Assembly (NCBI GenBank): GCA_016204335.1
Contig: JACQKU010000013.1
Location: forward strand, 1-43,073
DNA length: 43,073 nucleotides
Origin: Candidatus Liptonbacteria bacterium
GTDB lineage: Bacteria > Patescibacteriota > Minisyncoccia > UBA6257 > 2-01-FULL-56-20
Direction: 5' to 3'
Shown: positions 32,745 through 40,540 of the stretch, one piece after another
Layout: each line of letters starts with the position of its first letter
How positions within the stretch are numbered: position 1 is the stretch's first letter
Made by a program: the position numbers and the translations under genes
Notes under the pieces: generated by a model
Seen by the model: only the letters and a program-made list of their open reading frames with translations
What the model was told of the DNA's origin: nothing
Databases searched by the model: none

Positions 32745-33005
32745 TCATTCGTACAAATTGCCGTGTGTATCTATAGCCGCAAATTCTACGGCTTCGTCAG
32801 CCAGATAGCGATAGAGCGCGCGGTAATCGCCGGTGATATTTATGCTTCGAAATGGCTGCCATTCGCCGTGAAGCGCGTGATTTTCCAGGAGCGGATGGCG
32901 CGGATCTTCCAGAAATAATTTTAGCCGCTTTTTAAATTGTTCGCGTAGTTTCGGAGAGCATCGGTTATAATCCTTCGTGAATCGCTTATGAAAATAAGCT
33001 TTCAT
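32745..33005 (-). CDS. RelE/YafQ-like toxin (mRNA interferase)
   Basis: 86 residues with the RelE/ParE fold: MKAYFHKRFTKDYNRCSPKL, a basic helix LREQFKKRLKLFLEDPRHPL, then HALHGEWQPFRSINITGDYR and LYRYLADEAVEFAAIDTHGNLY. The HAL.G.W..RSI..D.R pattern and the terminal IGTHDELY-like IDTHGNLY are typical of the YoeB/YafQ/HigB-like group that cleaves mRNA on the ribosome. Its ATG overlaps the antitoxin stop by 4 bases (translational coupling). Confidence 0.85.
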   Translation of the reverse strand: MKAYFHKRFTKDYNRCSPKLREQFKKRLKLFLEDPRHPLLENHALHGEWQPFRSINITGDYRALYRYLADEAVEFAAIDTHGNLYE

Positions 33006-33274
33006 GCTTTATCAAGGTAAGCAATGGCCTGCTCATAGGTAAACGGACCAGCGGAATTTTTTCCGGACTTATCGCGGAGGATTTCTTTCAATATTTTCTG
33101 AGTCCGCCGGTTGGGCGTCGGCGGAGTCGAAAAAACTACGCGTTTTTCCCGCACGAATTCCCGCAGATAGGCGTTGATGATGGCGCTAAGCGGCAACCCC
33201 AGTTCTTTCGCGACCACTTGCGCGTCCCGCTTTACTTTTTTGTCGGTTTTAATGTTAAGAAGCGTTTTTTCCAT
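33002..33274 (-). CDS. RelB/DinJ-like antitoxin
   Basis: 90 residues from ATG 33274, with the start fixed by a promoter whose -10 ends 8 bases upstream. The N-terminal ribbon-helix-helix, LLNIKTDKKVKRDAQVVAKELGLPLSAIIN (about 4-33), binds the operator. The Pro-rich linker and C-terminal KNSAGPFTYEQAIAYLD would wrap and neutralise the toxin. A longer frame reaching 33310 is upstream of the transcript start and overlaps topA. Confidence 0.85.
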   Translation of the reverse strand: MEKTLLNIKTDKKVKRDAQVVAKELGLPLSAIINAYLREFVREKRVVFSTPPTPNRRTQKILKEILRDKSGKNSAGPFTYEQAIAYLDKA

Positions 33275-33276
33275 AT

Positions 33277-33310
33277 AACCGGAGTATATACGCTGGTTAT
33301 TTTCTGTCAA
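33277..33310 (-). promoter_or_regulatory. Toxin-antitoxin promoter with palindromic operator
   Basis: On the minus strand: TTGACA (33310-33305), a 16-base spacer and TATACT (33288-33283), 8 bases before the antitoxin ATG. A 22-bp near-perfect palindrome, aacc.g.gtatatac.c.ggtt (33277-33298; 18 of 22 positions symmetric), covers the -10 box, the expected place for antitoxin autorepression. The -35 overlaps the topA stop codon. Confidence 0.7.
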
Positions 33311-35613
33311 GCGTTCGGATTTCGAGAACTTTTTCTTATGCTTTTTGGTCTAGATTTTTCATCCACTGTGTCTTTCGCGGGCCGATTTTTCCATGAATCG
33401 TACGCAGTATTGAGTTCTTTTTCATTTTCCGGTTTTTTGTTGATAAGGAACGTGCAGTCGGGATAGCGGCTGCAGCCGAAGAAAATGTTTTTTCTCCCCC
33501 TAGCTCTTTTTTCCACCAGTTCTCCAGGTTTTTCTTTCCGTTCTTCGGAAGCGAGACATACCGGGCACAAAAAGCCGATTTTAGTATGGATTTTTTTGAT
33601 TCCTTTGCATTTCGGGTAATCGGCGCATCCGAGGAAAAAACCAAATCTGCCGCGTTTTATTTCCATCGGCTTGTCGCACAGGGGACACTGTTCGCCTTTT
33701 GTTTTTTCTTTGAGCTCTTCGATTTTCGCGGCTTCTTCGGGCAAGGGCAGAGTGATTTTTACGCCCGGCTCGGGACACGCGAGAAATTTTCCGAATCTGC
33801 CGAATTTCACAAGCATTTTTTCGCCGCAATGAGGACACGGCGTCTCCGATATCTCCGTATACTTTTGCACCTCCGCTTCTTTTTCCGTCAGATGTTTTTT
33901 GAATGGTTCGTAGAATTCTTTCATTACCATTGTCCATTCGATTTTTCCATCCGCGATTTCATCGAGTTCTTCTTCGATATGCGAGGTGAAATTTATATCG
34001 ATGACTTCGGGGAAGTGTCCGACAAGAATGTCGTTGACGATAAAGCCGGTTTCTGTCGGATGGTACCGCTTTTCGATTTTTTCCGAGTATCCGCGGTCCT
34101 GGATAGTCGAGAGTATCGGAGCGTAGGTTGAAGGCCTGCCGATGCCGGCCGCCTCGAGCGTTTTCACCAGTGTCGCGTCTGTGTATCGGGGCGGCGGCTC
34201 AGTGAAATGCTGGAGCGGAAGAATACGGTTCGCTTTGAGCGCTTCGTTTTCACGAAGTTCCGGCAATGAGCCCTCGGCTTCTTTTCCATTCATTTCATCT
34301 CCGCCTTCGGCGTACACTTTCAGGAAGCCGTCGAATTTCACGACCTGGCCGTTCGCGCGGAATATGTATTTTTTATCGGAGGTTTCGATGTCAACGCTCG
34401 TTTGCTCAAAAAGCCCTTCTTTCATCTGCGAGGCCATCGTCCGTTTCCATATAAGTTCATACAGCCGCTGGTGCTTTTTTTCCGGAAAGGAAATTTCATT
34501 TTGGGTTTTCGAAAGGTCGGTTGGCCGTATTGCTTCGTGCGCTTCCTGCGCGCCTTTCGATTTTGTGGCAAAACGTCTCGGCGCATCGAGGGCGTAATTA
34601 TTTCCGAATCGCCGGATAATTTCTTCTTTTGCCTGCCGTACCGCCTGTTCCGCCAAATACACGCTGTCGGTTCTCATATAGGTAATATATCCGTTTTCAT
34701 AAAGGTTCTGGGCGAGCATCATCGTCTGTTTCGCGGAAAAGCCGAGTTTGCGGGAGGCCTCTTGCTGGAGCGTTGAGGTCGTGAACGGGGGCGCCGGCGA
34801 ACGCGCGACCATCTTCGAAGAAATTTCTTTTACCGCGTATTCTGCATTTTTGAGAGCGTCAACGATTTCCCGGGCGGCTGGTTCGGCGGCAACGGCCATT
34901 TTTTCGAGAGTATTGCCGCCGATGCTGTGGAGGCGAGCCGGGAAAACCGATGAGGATTTGATTTTTGAAAATTCTCCTTCGATAGTCCAATACTCTTCTT
35001 TTTGGAAATTTTGGATTTCGCGTTCCCGTTCCACAATCAAACGCACCGTGACGCTTTGCACTCTGCCGGCCGATAGCCCGAAGCGGACTTTCCGCCATAA
35101 AAAAGGAGAAAGTTCGTATCCAACGAGCCGGTCCAGGATTCTTCGCGCCTGCTGTGCGTCAACCAGATTCATATCAATCGTCCGCGGATGTTCAAGCGCT
35201 TCCTTAATCGCTTCTTTCGTGATTTCGTGGAATACGATTCTTTTGACAACAGGGGATAGGGTTTGAGGTTTAGGGTTTAGGGTTTGTTTCGATTTTCGGA
35301 TTTTGAGTTTCAGATTCCCGAGGCTAAGGGCCTCGGTGAGATGCCAGGCGATTGCTTCTCCTTCGCGGTCTTCATCGCTTGCGAGAATAATTTCAGAAGC
35401 ATTGCCTGCGATTTTTTTAAGCGCGGCAACGCGTTCTTTCGCTTTCGGCAATATCGCATACGTTGGAGTGAACCCGTTGGCCGTATCAATGCCGATTTTG
35501 CTTTTGGGAAGGTCGCGGACATGGCCGTAGGATGACTCGACTTGGTAGCCGTCTCCCAAAAATTTTGATATTGTTTTTGCTTTTGTCGGGGATTCAACGA
35601 TGACAAGCTTCAT
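33307..35613 (-). CDS. topA: DNA topoisomerase I
   Basis: A 768-residue type IA topoisomerase that relaxes negative supercoils. The Toprim domain starts at the N-terminus (MKLVIVESPTKAKTI, ILASDEDREGEAIAWH). The active-site Tyr is in GYITYMRTDSVYL at about 305-317, with SAGRVQSVTVRLIV and AAGIGRPSTYAPIL also present. The C-terminus carries zinc-ribbon modules: CPHCGEKMLVKFGRFGKFLAC (fourth Cys lacking), CPLCDKPMEIKRGRFGFFLGC with CKG, and CPVCLASEE..CSRYPDC. An unusual insert, KLKIRKSKQTLNPKPQTLSP (about 99-120), is encoded by simple-repeat DNA. It lies downstream of dprA across a palindrome. Confidence 0.95.
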   Translation of the reverse strand: MKLVIVESPTKAKTISKFLGDGYQVESSYGHVRDLPKSKIGIDTANGFTPTYAILPKAKERVAALKKIAGNASEIILASDEDREGEAIAWHLTEALSLGNLKLKIRKSKQTLNPKPQTLSPVVKRIVFHEITKEAIKEALEHPRTIDMNLVDAQQARRILDRLVGYELSPFLWRKVRFGLSAGRVQSVTVRLIVEREREIQNFQKEEYWTIEGEFSKIKSSSVFPARLHSIGGNTLEKMAVAAEPAAREIVDALKNAEYAVKEISSKMVARSPAPPFTTSTLQQEASRKLGFSAKQTMMLAQNLYENGYITYMRTDSVYLAEQAVRQAKEEIIRRFGNNYALDAPRRFATKSKGAQEAHEAIRPTDLSKTQNEISFPEKKHQRLYELIWKRTMASQMKEGLFEQTSVDIETSDKKYIFRANGQVVKFDGFLKVYAEGGDEMNGKEAEGSLPELRENEALKANRILPLQHFTEPPPRYTDATLVKTLEAAGIGRPSTYAPILSTIQDRGYSEKIEKRYHPTETGFIVNDILVGHFPEVIDINFTSHIEEELDEIADGKIEWTMVMKEFYEPFKKHLTEKEAEVQKYTEISETPCPHCGEKMLVKFGRFGKFLACPEPGVKITLPLPEEAAKIEELKEKTKGEQCPLCDKPMEIKRGRFGFFLGCADYPKCKGIKKIHTKIGFLCPVCLASEERKEKPGELVEKRARGRKNIFFGCSRYPDCTFLINKKPENEKELNTAYDSWKNRPAKDTVDEKSRPKSIRKSSRNPNA
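35243..35320 (-). repeat. Simple-repeat insert inside topA (TTTAGGG units)
   Basis: The plus strand reads gggtttgaggtttagggttt agggtttg, followed by ttttcggattttgagttt. It encodes a basic/Pro stretch of TopA that interrupts the usual junction before VKRIVFHEITKEAI. It keeps the frame. Confidence 0.65.
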
Positions 35614-35746
35614 AGTTTAGAAATTGGTTGATAGAAAATAGAAATTAGTAATAGAAAATGGAAATTTGAAATTGGTCAACTATTGTCTAATGTCTAATCT
35701 CTAATTTCCATTACCATTTTCCAACTTCCAACAACCATTTTCCAAT
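35614..35746. repeat. GAAATTGG-type intergenic palindrome
   Basis: The left half repeats agaaattgg / atagaaaatagaaattag / aatggaaatttgaaattgg. The right half repeats the complements aatttccattaccattttcc and aacaaccattttccaattt. It fills the gap between dprA and topA. Same architecture as the other palindromes, different unit. Confidence 0.7.
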
Positions 35747-36796
35747 TTAGGATTTCACGCCGTATCCTTCGTTATTTTCCCTTATCAGATTTTTAACCAA
35801 AAGTAGAGTAAGAGTTCCGTTCACGACTCGGGATTCAAGATGGGTCATTTCGATAATTTTGTCAACTTCAAGCGGTTCGGCGGAATTTTCGAGAACTTCG
35901 AAAATAACTTTTTCCTCATTCGTTTCAAAACTGCGGCTGGCGTTTTTTTCTTCGTTTGCCTCAGCCAAGTTCAAGTCCTCTAAAATTTCAGACGCTTGTG
36001 TCGCGAGCCGCGCGCCGTTTCTCAGCAGTTGATGAGAGCCGTGGAAATTTTTATGGTTTGCCGGGCCGGGGACCACGAAAACTTCCCGGTTTTGTTCAAA
36101 CGCAAATCGAGCGGTCGCCAGCGCTCCCGATACTTTCGGCGCCTCGATGACGACTATGCCGAGCGAAAGTCCGCTTATCAGCCGGTTTCGTTCAATAAAG
36201 TGTTGCGGTAGCGACGGCGTTCCGAGCGGGTATTCCGAGATGAGCGCGCCGCCGGAAGCAATGATGTTTCTTCCAAGTTTTTCGTTCGATGCCGGATAAA
36301 TGGCGTCAAGGCCGTTTCCCAGAACGGCTATAGTCGTCCCGTTTGCTTCGAGACAGCCCTTATGGCTCGCCGCGTCTATGCCGAAAGCCAATCCGCTTAC
36401 AATCACAACGCCGGCCCGCGAAAGTTCAACGGCAAATGTCCGGGCGAGTTCAACTCCGCCTTCGCTCGCTTTTCTTGTCCCTACTATTCCGATTGCCGAT
36501 TTTTGCCGTTCGGGAAGTTCGCCGAGAACATAAATTCCGAACGGCGGCCAGGGGATTTCCCGAAGGAGAGGCGGGAATTCCGGGTCATCGGCGAGAATAA
36601 GGCGAACCTTCGCTTTTTCCAATTTTTGCAATTCGGTTTCCGGATTCAGCGTTGCGCCCGCGCGGGAAAGTTCTGTCCATACATTCTCCCATGTCTCCAG
36701 CCGGTCTTTAAGTTTTTTAAGCGCGCGGTAATTGCTTTTTGTTTCTATAAGAGCCGCGTTGCAGTAAACACGTTCTTTCCCGATTTCAGCATCCAT
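35747..36796 (-). CDS. dprA: DNA-processing protein DprA (Smf)
   Basis: 349 residues from ATG 36796, chosen because the -10 box CATAAT ends 7 bases upstream; ATG 36802 and longer frames are less likely. The Rossmann-like DprA domain carries FPPLLREIPWPPFGIYVLGE, IGIVGTRKASEGGVELA, VVSGLAFGIDAASHKGCLE, TIAVLGNGLDAIYPASN, GGALISEYPLGT and NRLISGLSLGIVVIEA. A short C-terminal winged-helix domain follows. DprA loads RecA on incoming single-stranded DNA during natural transformation; a type IV pilus-like gene lies divergently next to it. First gene of the dprA-topA group. Confidence 0.93.
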   Translation of the reverse strand: MDAEIGKERVYCNAALIETKSNYRALKKLKDRLETWENVWTELSRAGATLNPETELQKLEKAKVRLILADDPEFPPLLREIPWPPFGIYVLGELPERQKSAIGIVGTRKASEGGVELARTFAVELSRAGVVIVSGLAFGIDAASHKGCLEANGTTIAVLGNGLDAIYPASNEKLGRNIIASGGALISEYPLGTPSLPQHFIERNRLISGLSLGIVVIEAPKVSGALATARFAFEQNREVFVVPGPANHKNFHGSHQLLRNGARLATQASEILEDLNLAEANEEKNASRSFETNEEKVIFEVLENSAEPLEVDKIIEMTHLESRVVNGTLTLLLVKNLIRENNEGYGVKS

Positions 36797-36803
36797 TTTC
36801 ATT

Positions 36804-36831
36804 ATTATGGCGTGATGCGCCGATAAGTCAA
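36804..36831 (-). promoter_or_regulatory. Promoter of dprA, leaderless
   Basis: On the minus strand TTGACT (36831-36826), 16-base spacer, CATAAT (36809-36804), 7 bases before ATG 36796. Confidence 0.6.
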
Positions 36832-36857
36832 TCTTTTCACGGCAAAAGGCGGTTAGT

Positions 36858-36886
36858 TTGAATTCCGTGCCGCATTTTTGTATACT
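36858..36886 (+). promoter_or_regulatory. Promoter of pilO-like gene, leaderless
   Basis: TTGAAT, 17-base spacer, TATACT, ending 7 bases before ATG 36894. It lies back to back with the dprA promoter. Confidence 0.65.
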
Positions 36887-36893
36887 AATAGCA

Positions 36894-37424
36894 ATGTTTG
36901 AAAATTTCCGCAGAACGATTATTTGGGGAATTGCGTTCATTGCCGGGAGCATCATCGCATCGGGCGCGCTTGTATACTGGCTGTTTCTCAAATTGGACGG
37001 CGAGGCGGTTAAAATTGCTTTGGATAGGGATACCATTCACAGTAATTCACAGCTTATCGAAGGTCTCGCGAATATCAAGTCCACGGCGTCGGAAACAGGA
37101 AAATACAAGCAGGCGCTCGATACTTTACTGCCGGCGAAAGACGAGCTTGTTAATTTTTCGGGCTGGCTCGACGGCCTTTCGCGGGCGCGCAACGTAAGCG
37201 AGAGTTTTTCCTTTCAGGGGAATGCCGTAGAATCGAGCAAAAGCGAGGCGGGCTACGTGGGTTTTTCTCTCGATGCGAGCGGCGCTTACGACAACCTGAT
37301 TGATTTTTTGAAGGACGTCGAATTCAGGGCGCCGCGCTATCTTGTCGGTTTCGACAGCTTTGACATTAAGCGCGACGGCTCCGGCTATAGGGTTTCGGTT
37401 CGCGGCAAAGTATTTTTCCGCTGA
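36894..37424 (+). CDS. PilO-like type IV pilus assembly protein
   Basis: 176 residues. N-terminal transmembrane helix (IIWGIAFIAGSIIASGALVYW, about 9-29), a coiled-coil-like stretch (LIEGLANIKSTASETGKYKQ, about 53-72), and a ferredoxin-like periplasmic domain (about 95-176, FSFQG..., AYDNLIDFLKDVEFRAPRYL, GYRVSVRGKVFF) as in PilO. PilO links the inner-membrane pilus platform to PilN and, in diderms, PilP. It stands next to dprA, which suits DNA uptake. The start follows from the promoter; an in-frame ATG at 36858 lies within the -35 box. Assignment by layout, so moderate. Confidence 0.7.
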   Translation: MFENFRRTIIWGIAFIAGSIIASGALVYWLFLKLDGEAVKIALDRDTIHSNSQLIEGLANIKSTASETGKYKQALDTLLPAKDELVNFSGWLDGLSRARNVSESFSFQGNAVESSKSEAGYVGFSLDASGAYDNLIDFLKDVEFRAPRYLVGFDSFDIKRDGSGYRVSVRGKVFFR

Positions 37425-37545
37425 ACCATTGAGAGTAATCGCGAATATGCAAATCGAAAATAATATACAGATAATGGCATACGGAGGCGAAATCAAAAAT
37501 AAAATTCGTATATTTGCGTAAATTTGTATATTCGAGATTACTCAT
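37425..37545. repeat. TAATCGCGAAT-type intergenic palindrome
   Basis: The left arm gagtaatcgcgaatatgcaa atcgaaaataata pairs with the right arm, which contains ttcgtatatttgcgtaaatt and gtatattcgagattactc. It fills the gap to the next gene, with the right arm ending 3 bases before its ATG. Confidence 0.7.
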
Positions 37546-37758
37546 ATGAAAGAATTATTAAAAACACATCAGGAATGGCTGTTGACGGCAATAGCGCTCT
37601 TTCTTCTCGGAATTTTAGCGGCTTTTTTCGTCTGGGGCATAACCGGCCTCGCGGCGGATTTCGGAAAAGCCCTTGTTCCTAAAACCGATAAAGGTTCCGC
37701 TTTAAACTTTGACTTGGAAGGCGCGAAGAAGTTAAACTTGAAAGGATTGGTGCAGTAG
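37546..37758 (+). CDS. Small single-pass membrane protein
   Basis: 70 residues. One hydrophobic helix (WLLTAIALFLLGILAAFFVWGI, about 11-32), then a polar C-terminus with a repeated KLNLKG/ALNFDLEG pattern. Cotranscription with the PilO-like gene suggests an accessory pilus or envelope role; no family recognised. Confidence 0.6.
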   Translation: MKELLKTHQEWLLTAIALFLLGILAAFFVWGITGLAADFGKALVPKTDKGSALNFDLEGAKKLNLKGLVQ

Positions 37759-37764
37759 CAGGGA

Positions 37765-37836
37765 GCGCGTGTAGCTCATTGGTAGAGCGTTTCTTTGACA
37801 TAGAAAAGGCACGTGGTCCGATTCCACGCACGCGCA
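37765..37836 (+). tRNA. tRNA-Val (anticodon GAC)
   Basis: Acceptor gcgcgtg / cacgcgc; D arm agctcattggtagagc; anticodon stem tttct / agaaa with loop ttgacat (GAC); T arm cgtgg-tccgatt-ccacg. CCA not encoded. 9 bases before tRNA-Ile. Confidence 0.93.
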
Positions 37837-37845
37837 CCGGAAGCA

Positions 37846-37917
37846 GGGCGGCTAGTTCAGTGGTAGAACGCGTAACTGATAATTACGAAGTCATAGGTTC
37901 GATTCCTATGCCGCCCA
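37846..37917 (+). tRNA. tRNA-Ile (anticodon GAT)
   Basis: Acceptor gggcggc / gccgccc; D arm agttcagtggtagaac; anticodon stem cgtaa / ttacg with loop ctgataa (GAT); T arm atagg-ttcgatt-cctat. CCA not encoded. Follows tRNA-Val. Confidence 0.93.
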
Positions 37918-37961
37918 CATAAGAAAATCTAAAGCTCGAAACTCGCTAAGATTTTCTTATG
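37918..37961 (+). terminator. Hairpin after the tRNA pair
   Basis: cataagaaaatct and agattttcttatg are perfect 13-base inverted repeats with an 18-base loop, starting immediately at the tRNA-Ile end. Likely terminator or 3' processing structure. Confidence 0.65.
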
Positions 37962-37997
37962 CCCACCTATGATGTTGTTCGGAAATTCAAATAAGAG

Positions 37998-39116
37998 TTA
38001 ATTAATAACCAACTTCCTCGTATACTCCGTCAAACAAATCGCTCCGGTTTCGGTTACCAGAAACATATCTTCGATTCTGACGCCGCCGAATTCGGGATAG
38101 TAGAGCCCGGGTTCAATGGTGATTATGTTGCCTGTTTCGAGAATAGCTTTCGAATTCGGGCCGACTGTAGGCCGTTCGTGGACTTCGAGGCCTACGCCGT
38201 GGCCGGCAGAGTGCATAAAACCGCCTTTCTCCGAAGTTTCAAATCCGGATTCTTTAAGCGAAGCCGCGCAAGCGTTGTGGATTTCTTTCGCTGGAACTCC
38301 GGCGCGCACTTTTTTTATTCCCGCTTCCTGCGCGCGCAGAACGGCATTGAACATCGCGGAGATTTCTTTTGAGGGAACGCCTTTGACATAGGTTCTTGAG
38401 ATGTCGCTAAAATATCCCGATATTTTGCTTTTTGGAAAAATATCGCAGACAATCGGCGAGCCGGCTTTAATCAGTCCGGTTCCGGGATGATGGGGGATTG
38501 CCGAATGTTGTCCGGATGAAATAATGATGCCTTCGCTGTCTATAAGTTCCTGCCGCGCCATTTCCATCGCGGTTTCTTTTTTCAGAAGTTCGCTCGTAAG
38601 TATTTCGCCGTTATATTTTATATATTCGCCTTCGATTGCCGCTTCTTTTAAAATTTCTTCTATCTTTTCAAAAATTTTCATCGTTCGCTTCGCGGCTTCT
38701 TTCATAAGCGAAATTTCATCCGAATTTTTTACGGCGCGTTCCGGATAGAACGGATTTTGGACTGTGAGCGATATTCCCTTGGCGCGCAAGAAATCCGCCA
38801 TCGAGAGAGGAAAATCCTCGGGAACTGAAACGGCCTCGCTTCTTTCGCAGTATGTTTTCAGGAGATGGAGCGCCGTTTTATTTGCGATTTCCATATTGCC
38901 GTCCGCTTTCGAAATTTCCGTAAGAAGCGGTTCGAGCGGCACGGCTTCCATGGCGCGGTTTTCATTTTGTTCGCTGAAAATGCCGAATTCCCGCGCGTCC
39001 AGGAAGACATATTTTCTGCCGCCGGATTCGAGGAAAAATACGGGGTCGGAAACCTCGATTTTAAGCGCGTAAAAAAGGTCGCGGTTTTTCGTGCTTGCGT
39101 AAATTAGTTTCGGCAT
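37998..39116 (-). CDS. pepP: Xaa-Pro aminopeptidase / M24 metallopeptidase
   Basis: 372 residues from ATG 39116 (MPKLIYAS); the longer frame would overlap the upstream gene. The N-terminal creatinase-like domain (about 1-130) is followed by the pita-bread catalytic domain. Metal ligands are visible: VCDIFPKSKISGYFSDISRT (Asp pair), HSAGHGVGLEVHERP (His), IEPGLYYPEFGGVRIED (two Glu). It removes N-terminal residues preceding Pro from peptides in the cytoplasm. It starts 7 bases after the PnuC-like gene stop, so the two are coupled. Confidence 0.92.
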   Translation of the reverse strand: MPKLIYASTKNRDLFYALKIEVSDPVFFLESGGRKYVFLDAREFGIFSEQNENRAMEAVPLEPLLTEISKADGNMEIANKTALHLLKTYCERSEAVSVPEDFPLSMADFLRAKGISLTVQNPFYPERAVKNSDEISLMKEAAKRTMKIFEKIEEILKEAAIEGEYIKYNGEILTSELLKKETAMEMARQELIDSEGIIISSGQHSAIPHHPGTGLIKAGSPIVCDIFPKSKISGYFSDISRTYVKGVPSKEISAMFNAVLRAQEAGIKKVRAGVPAKEIHNACAASLKESGFETSEKGGFMHSAGHGVGLEVHERPTVGPNSKAILETGNIITIEPGLYYPEFGGVRIEDMFLVTETGAICLTEYTRKLVIN

Positions 39117-39123
39117 CGATAGA

Positions 39124-39351
39124 TTATTTTTCTTTTTTAATAAACCACTGATAAAATCCGTATAACCAACTCGCCATATAAACGAAGTTCGCTCCAAAAA
39201 CTCCCCATTGCTGATGCACGTACGCCGTATAAAACCAAAACGGCTGGGCGAGAAGCGCCAGCACAAATCCCCATCGGTTTTTCTTGCCGATGAGAATTAT
39301 TGATGAAACCCCAAGTACAAAAATACCTACTTGAGAAATTGTGTCGAACAT
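39124..39351 (-). CDS. Small PnuC-like membrane protein
   Basis: 75 residues. Three hydrophobic segments (about 5-22, 29-48 and 50-70) with QPFWFYTAYVHQQWGVFG and SWLYGFYQWF, the aromatic pattern of the C-terminal repeat of PnuC nicotinamide-riboside transporters and of short PnuC-related proteins. Far shorter than PnuC (about 230), so a half-repeat or oligomeric form. Transport role uncertain. Cotranscribed with pepP. Confidence 0.6.
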   Translation of the reverse strand: MFDTISQVGIFVLGVSSIILIGKKNRWGFVLALLAQPFWFYTAYVHQQWGVFGANFVYMASWLYGFYQWFIKKEK

Positions 39352-39440
39352 TTGAATCTATGCTACCGCAATCGCAAAATAACTTCAAACAAAACATTCT
39401 TATATTCTGCAGAATGTGAGAATGTCGTTTTGCGACAAGA

Positions 39441-39854
39441 CTATGATGTTGGAAATCCAATCGAGCTATACCTGATCGGTTCGATAGAGATAATTGCACG
39501 GTCTTCTTTTCTATCCGGGTCGTTTTTATATTTCGCGTTGCCCGTATATCGGCCGCTTAGTTTGTCGATGAAATCATGCGCGCCTTCTTTTGCGATATCC
39601 GAAACCTTCCCCTGGATTTGGAGATAGCGGTACGGATTGCCGCGGTCGTAAACGAGCATTGTCACGTTCGGATTCTTCGCGATGTTTTTGTATTTTACAC
39701 GCTGAGTCGTGGTGCTTATTTTAAACGTTCCGCTTTCATGCTCGAACCAGACAATGGTCATTTGCGGAGTACCGTCTTTCCGGACGGTTCCTAGCACCAT
39801 AAAATTCGGCTCTTTCAAAAAATCGAGAATATTTTGAGGGAAGCTCATAGCCAT
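39441..39854 (-). CDS. PPOX-class (pyridoxamine oxidase-like) flavoprotein
   Basis: 137 residues with the split-barrel flavin fold: FLKEPNFMVLGTVRKDGTPQ (about 12-31), TIVWFEHESGTFKISTTTQR (about 33-52), KYKNIAKNPNVTMLVYD, and RYLQIQGKVSDIAKEGAHDF. This layout is typical of PPOX-class F420- or FMN-dependent enzymes; cofactor and substrate cannot be decided. TATACT directly precedes ATG 39854, so translation may begin at the second ATG (39848) of a leaderless mRNA. Confidence 0.85.
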   Translation of the reverse strand: MAMSFPQNILDFLKEPNFMVLGTVRKDGTPQMTIVWFEHESGTFKISTTTQRVKYKNIAKNPNVTMLVYDRGNPYRYLQIQGKVSDIAKEGAHDFIDKLSGRYTGNAKYKNDPDRKEDRAIISIEPIRYSSIGFPTS

Positions 39855-39924
39855 AGTATAGATTGTATTGTATAGATTAAATCAAAATTTAGTTCGGAAA
39901 TCAATATAAACGGGATTTTCGTCG

Positions 39925-39966
39925 CAAAAACTAAAAACGGCCCCTCACGAGCCGTTTTAGTTTTTG
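39925..39966. terminator. Bidirectional terminator
   Basis: caaaaactaaaaacggc and gccgttttagtttttg form a strong stem around cctcacga, flanked by A/T-runs. It ends the DUF378 gene on the minus strand. Confidence 0.85.
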
Positions 39967-40015
39967 CCCGCGTATCTTGTAAACACGCAGACGATTCGCC
40001 GGAATTCAAGTATAT

Positions 40016-40231
40016 TTACATTCCCGGTTGGGCGACGCAACATTTGCAATTCTTCTTGTGGGTGGCCAGTTCGACTATCGCCGACAAGCCGACCAATATG
40101 TAGATGGCTTTCGTGACAGCCGCGTCAGGACCGAAAAGCTCGCCGACATTCCAAACGCCCAAGCCGACCAGCAACCAGTTCAATCCGCCGATTACGAGAA
40201 GAATAAACGTCACCATATGAAGATTTTTCAT
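40016..40231 (-). CDS. DUF378 small membrane protein
   Basis: 71 residues. Two hydrophobic helices: VTFILLVIGGLNWLLVGL, with the family signature GGLNWLLVG (about 15-23), and KAIYILVGLSAIVEL (about 41-55). A Cys-containing tail, KKNCKCCVAQPG, follows. Length and motif match DUF378 (YuzA-like) proteins, whose function is unknown. TATACT lies 9 bases before the ATG on this strand. Monocistronic. Confidence 0.85.
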   Translation of the reverse strand: MKNLHMVTFILLVIGGLNWLLVGLGVWNVGELFGPDAAVTKAIYILVGLSAIVELATHKKNCKCCVAQPGM

Positions 40232-40511
40232 TGTATTTTAAGTATATTCTTAGCTAACCGACCTTTACTTGTTATGCGTACAGTATAGCATATCAGGCAG
40301 TAGAAACGCGATTTGCGTTGTGCCAACGCTTCAACTTAATTTAGTGCCGGAATGAAGCGTTTACCGATGTTTTTTAGATTGTGACCATTTGCTCGCCTTC
40401 GGCGAACAATCGCATTTTCACTACCTGGCATATCGGGCGGCGGAAATGCGCGCGTTTTTTATCCGGGATAAAGCGGGAAAAGGCGTTTTGTTTCCCTTGT
40501 GCAAATCTTTT
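40232..40511. other. Divergent gap with repeat end and hairpins
   Basis: Contains the inverted pair aacgcttca / tgaagcgtt (about 40328-40361) and, at 40389-40430, a copy of the hairpin-plus-cactacctggca element. No gene seen. Confidence 0.45.
40389..40430 (+). repeat. Solo copy of the element end found before rpoBC
   Basis: tcgccttcggcga hairpin, then cattttcactacctggca. The last 17 bases are identical to the complement of 17171-17187, and the hairpin is similar, in the same order. Confidence 0.65.
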
Positions 40512-40540
40512 TTGACAAGAATCGTTCTATTTGCGATACT
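40512..40540 (+). promoter_or_regulatory. Promoter of metK, leaderless
   Basis: Perfect -35 TTGACA, 17-base spacer, -10 GATACT, ending 9 bases before ATG 40550. It rules out the in-frame ATG at 40499. Confidence 0.65.

Noticed and set aside
36797-37036. 80-codon N-terminal extension of DprA
   Set aside because: It would overlap the divergent PilO-like gene and both back-to-back promoters.
39117-39266. 50-codon N-terminal extension of PepP
   Set aside because: It would overlap the PnuC-like gene and lacks similarity to the family N-terminus.
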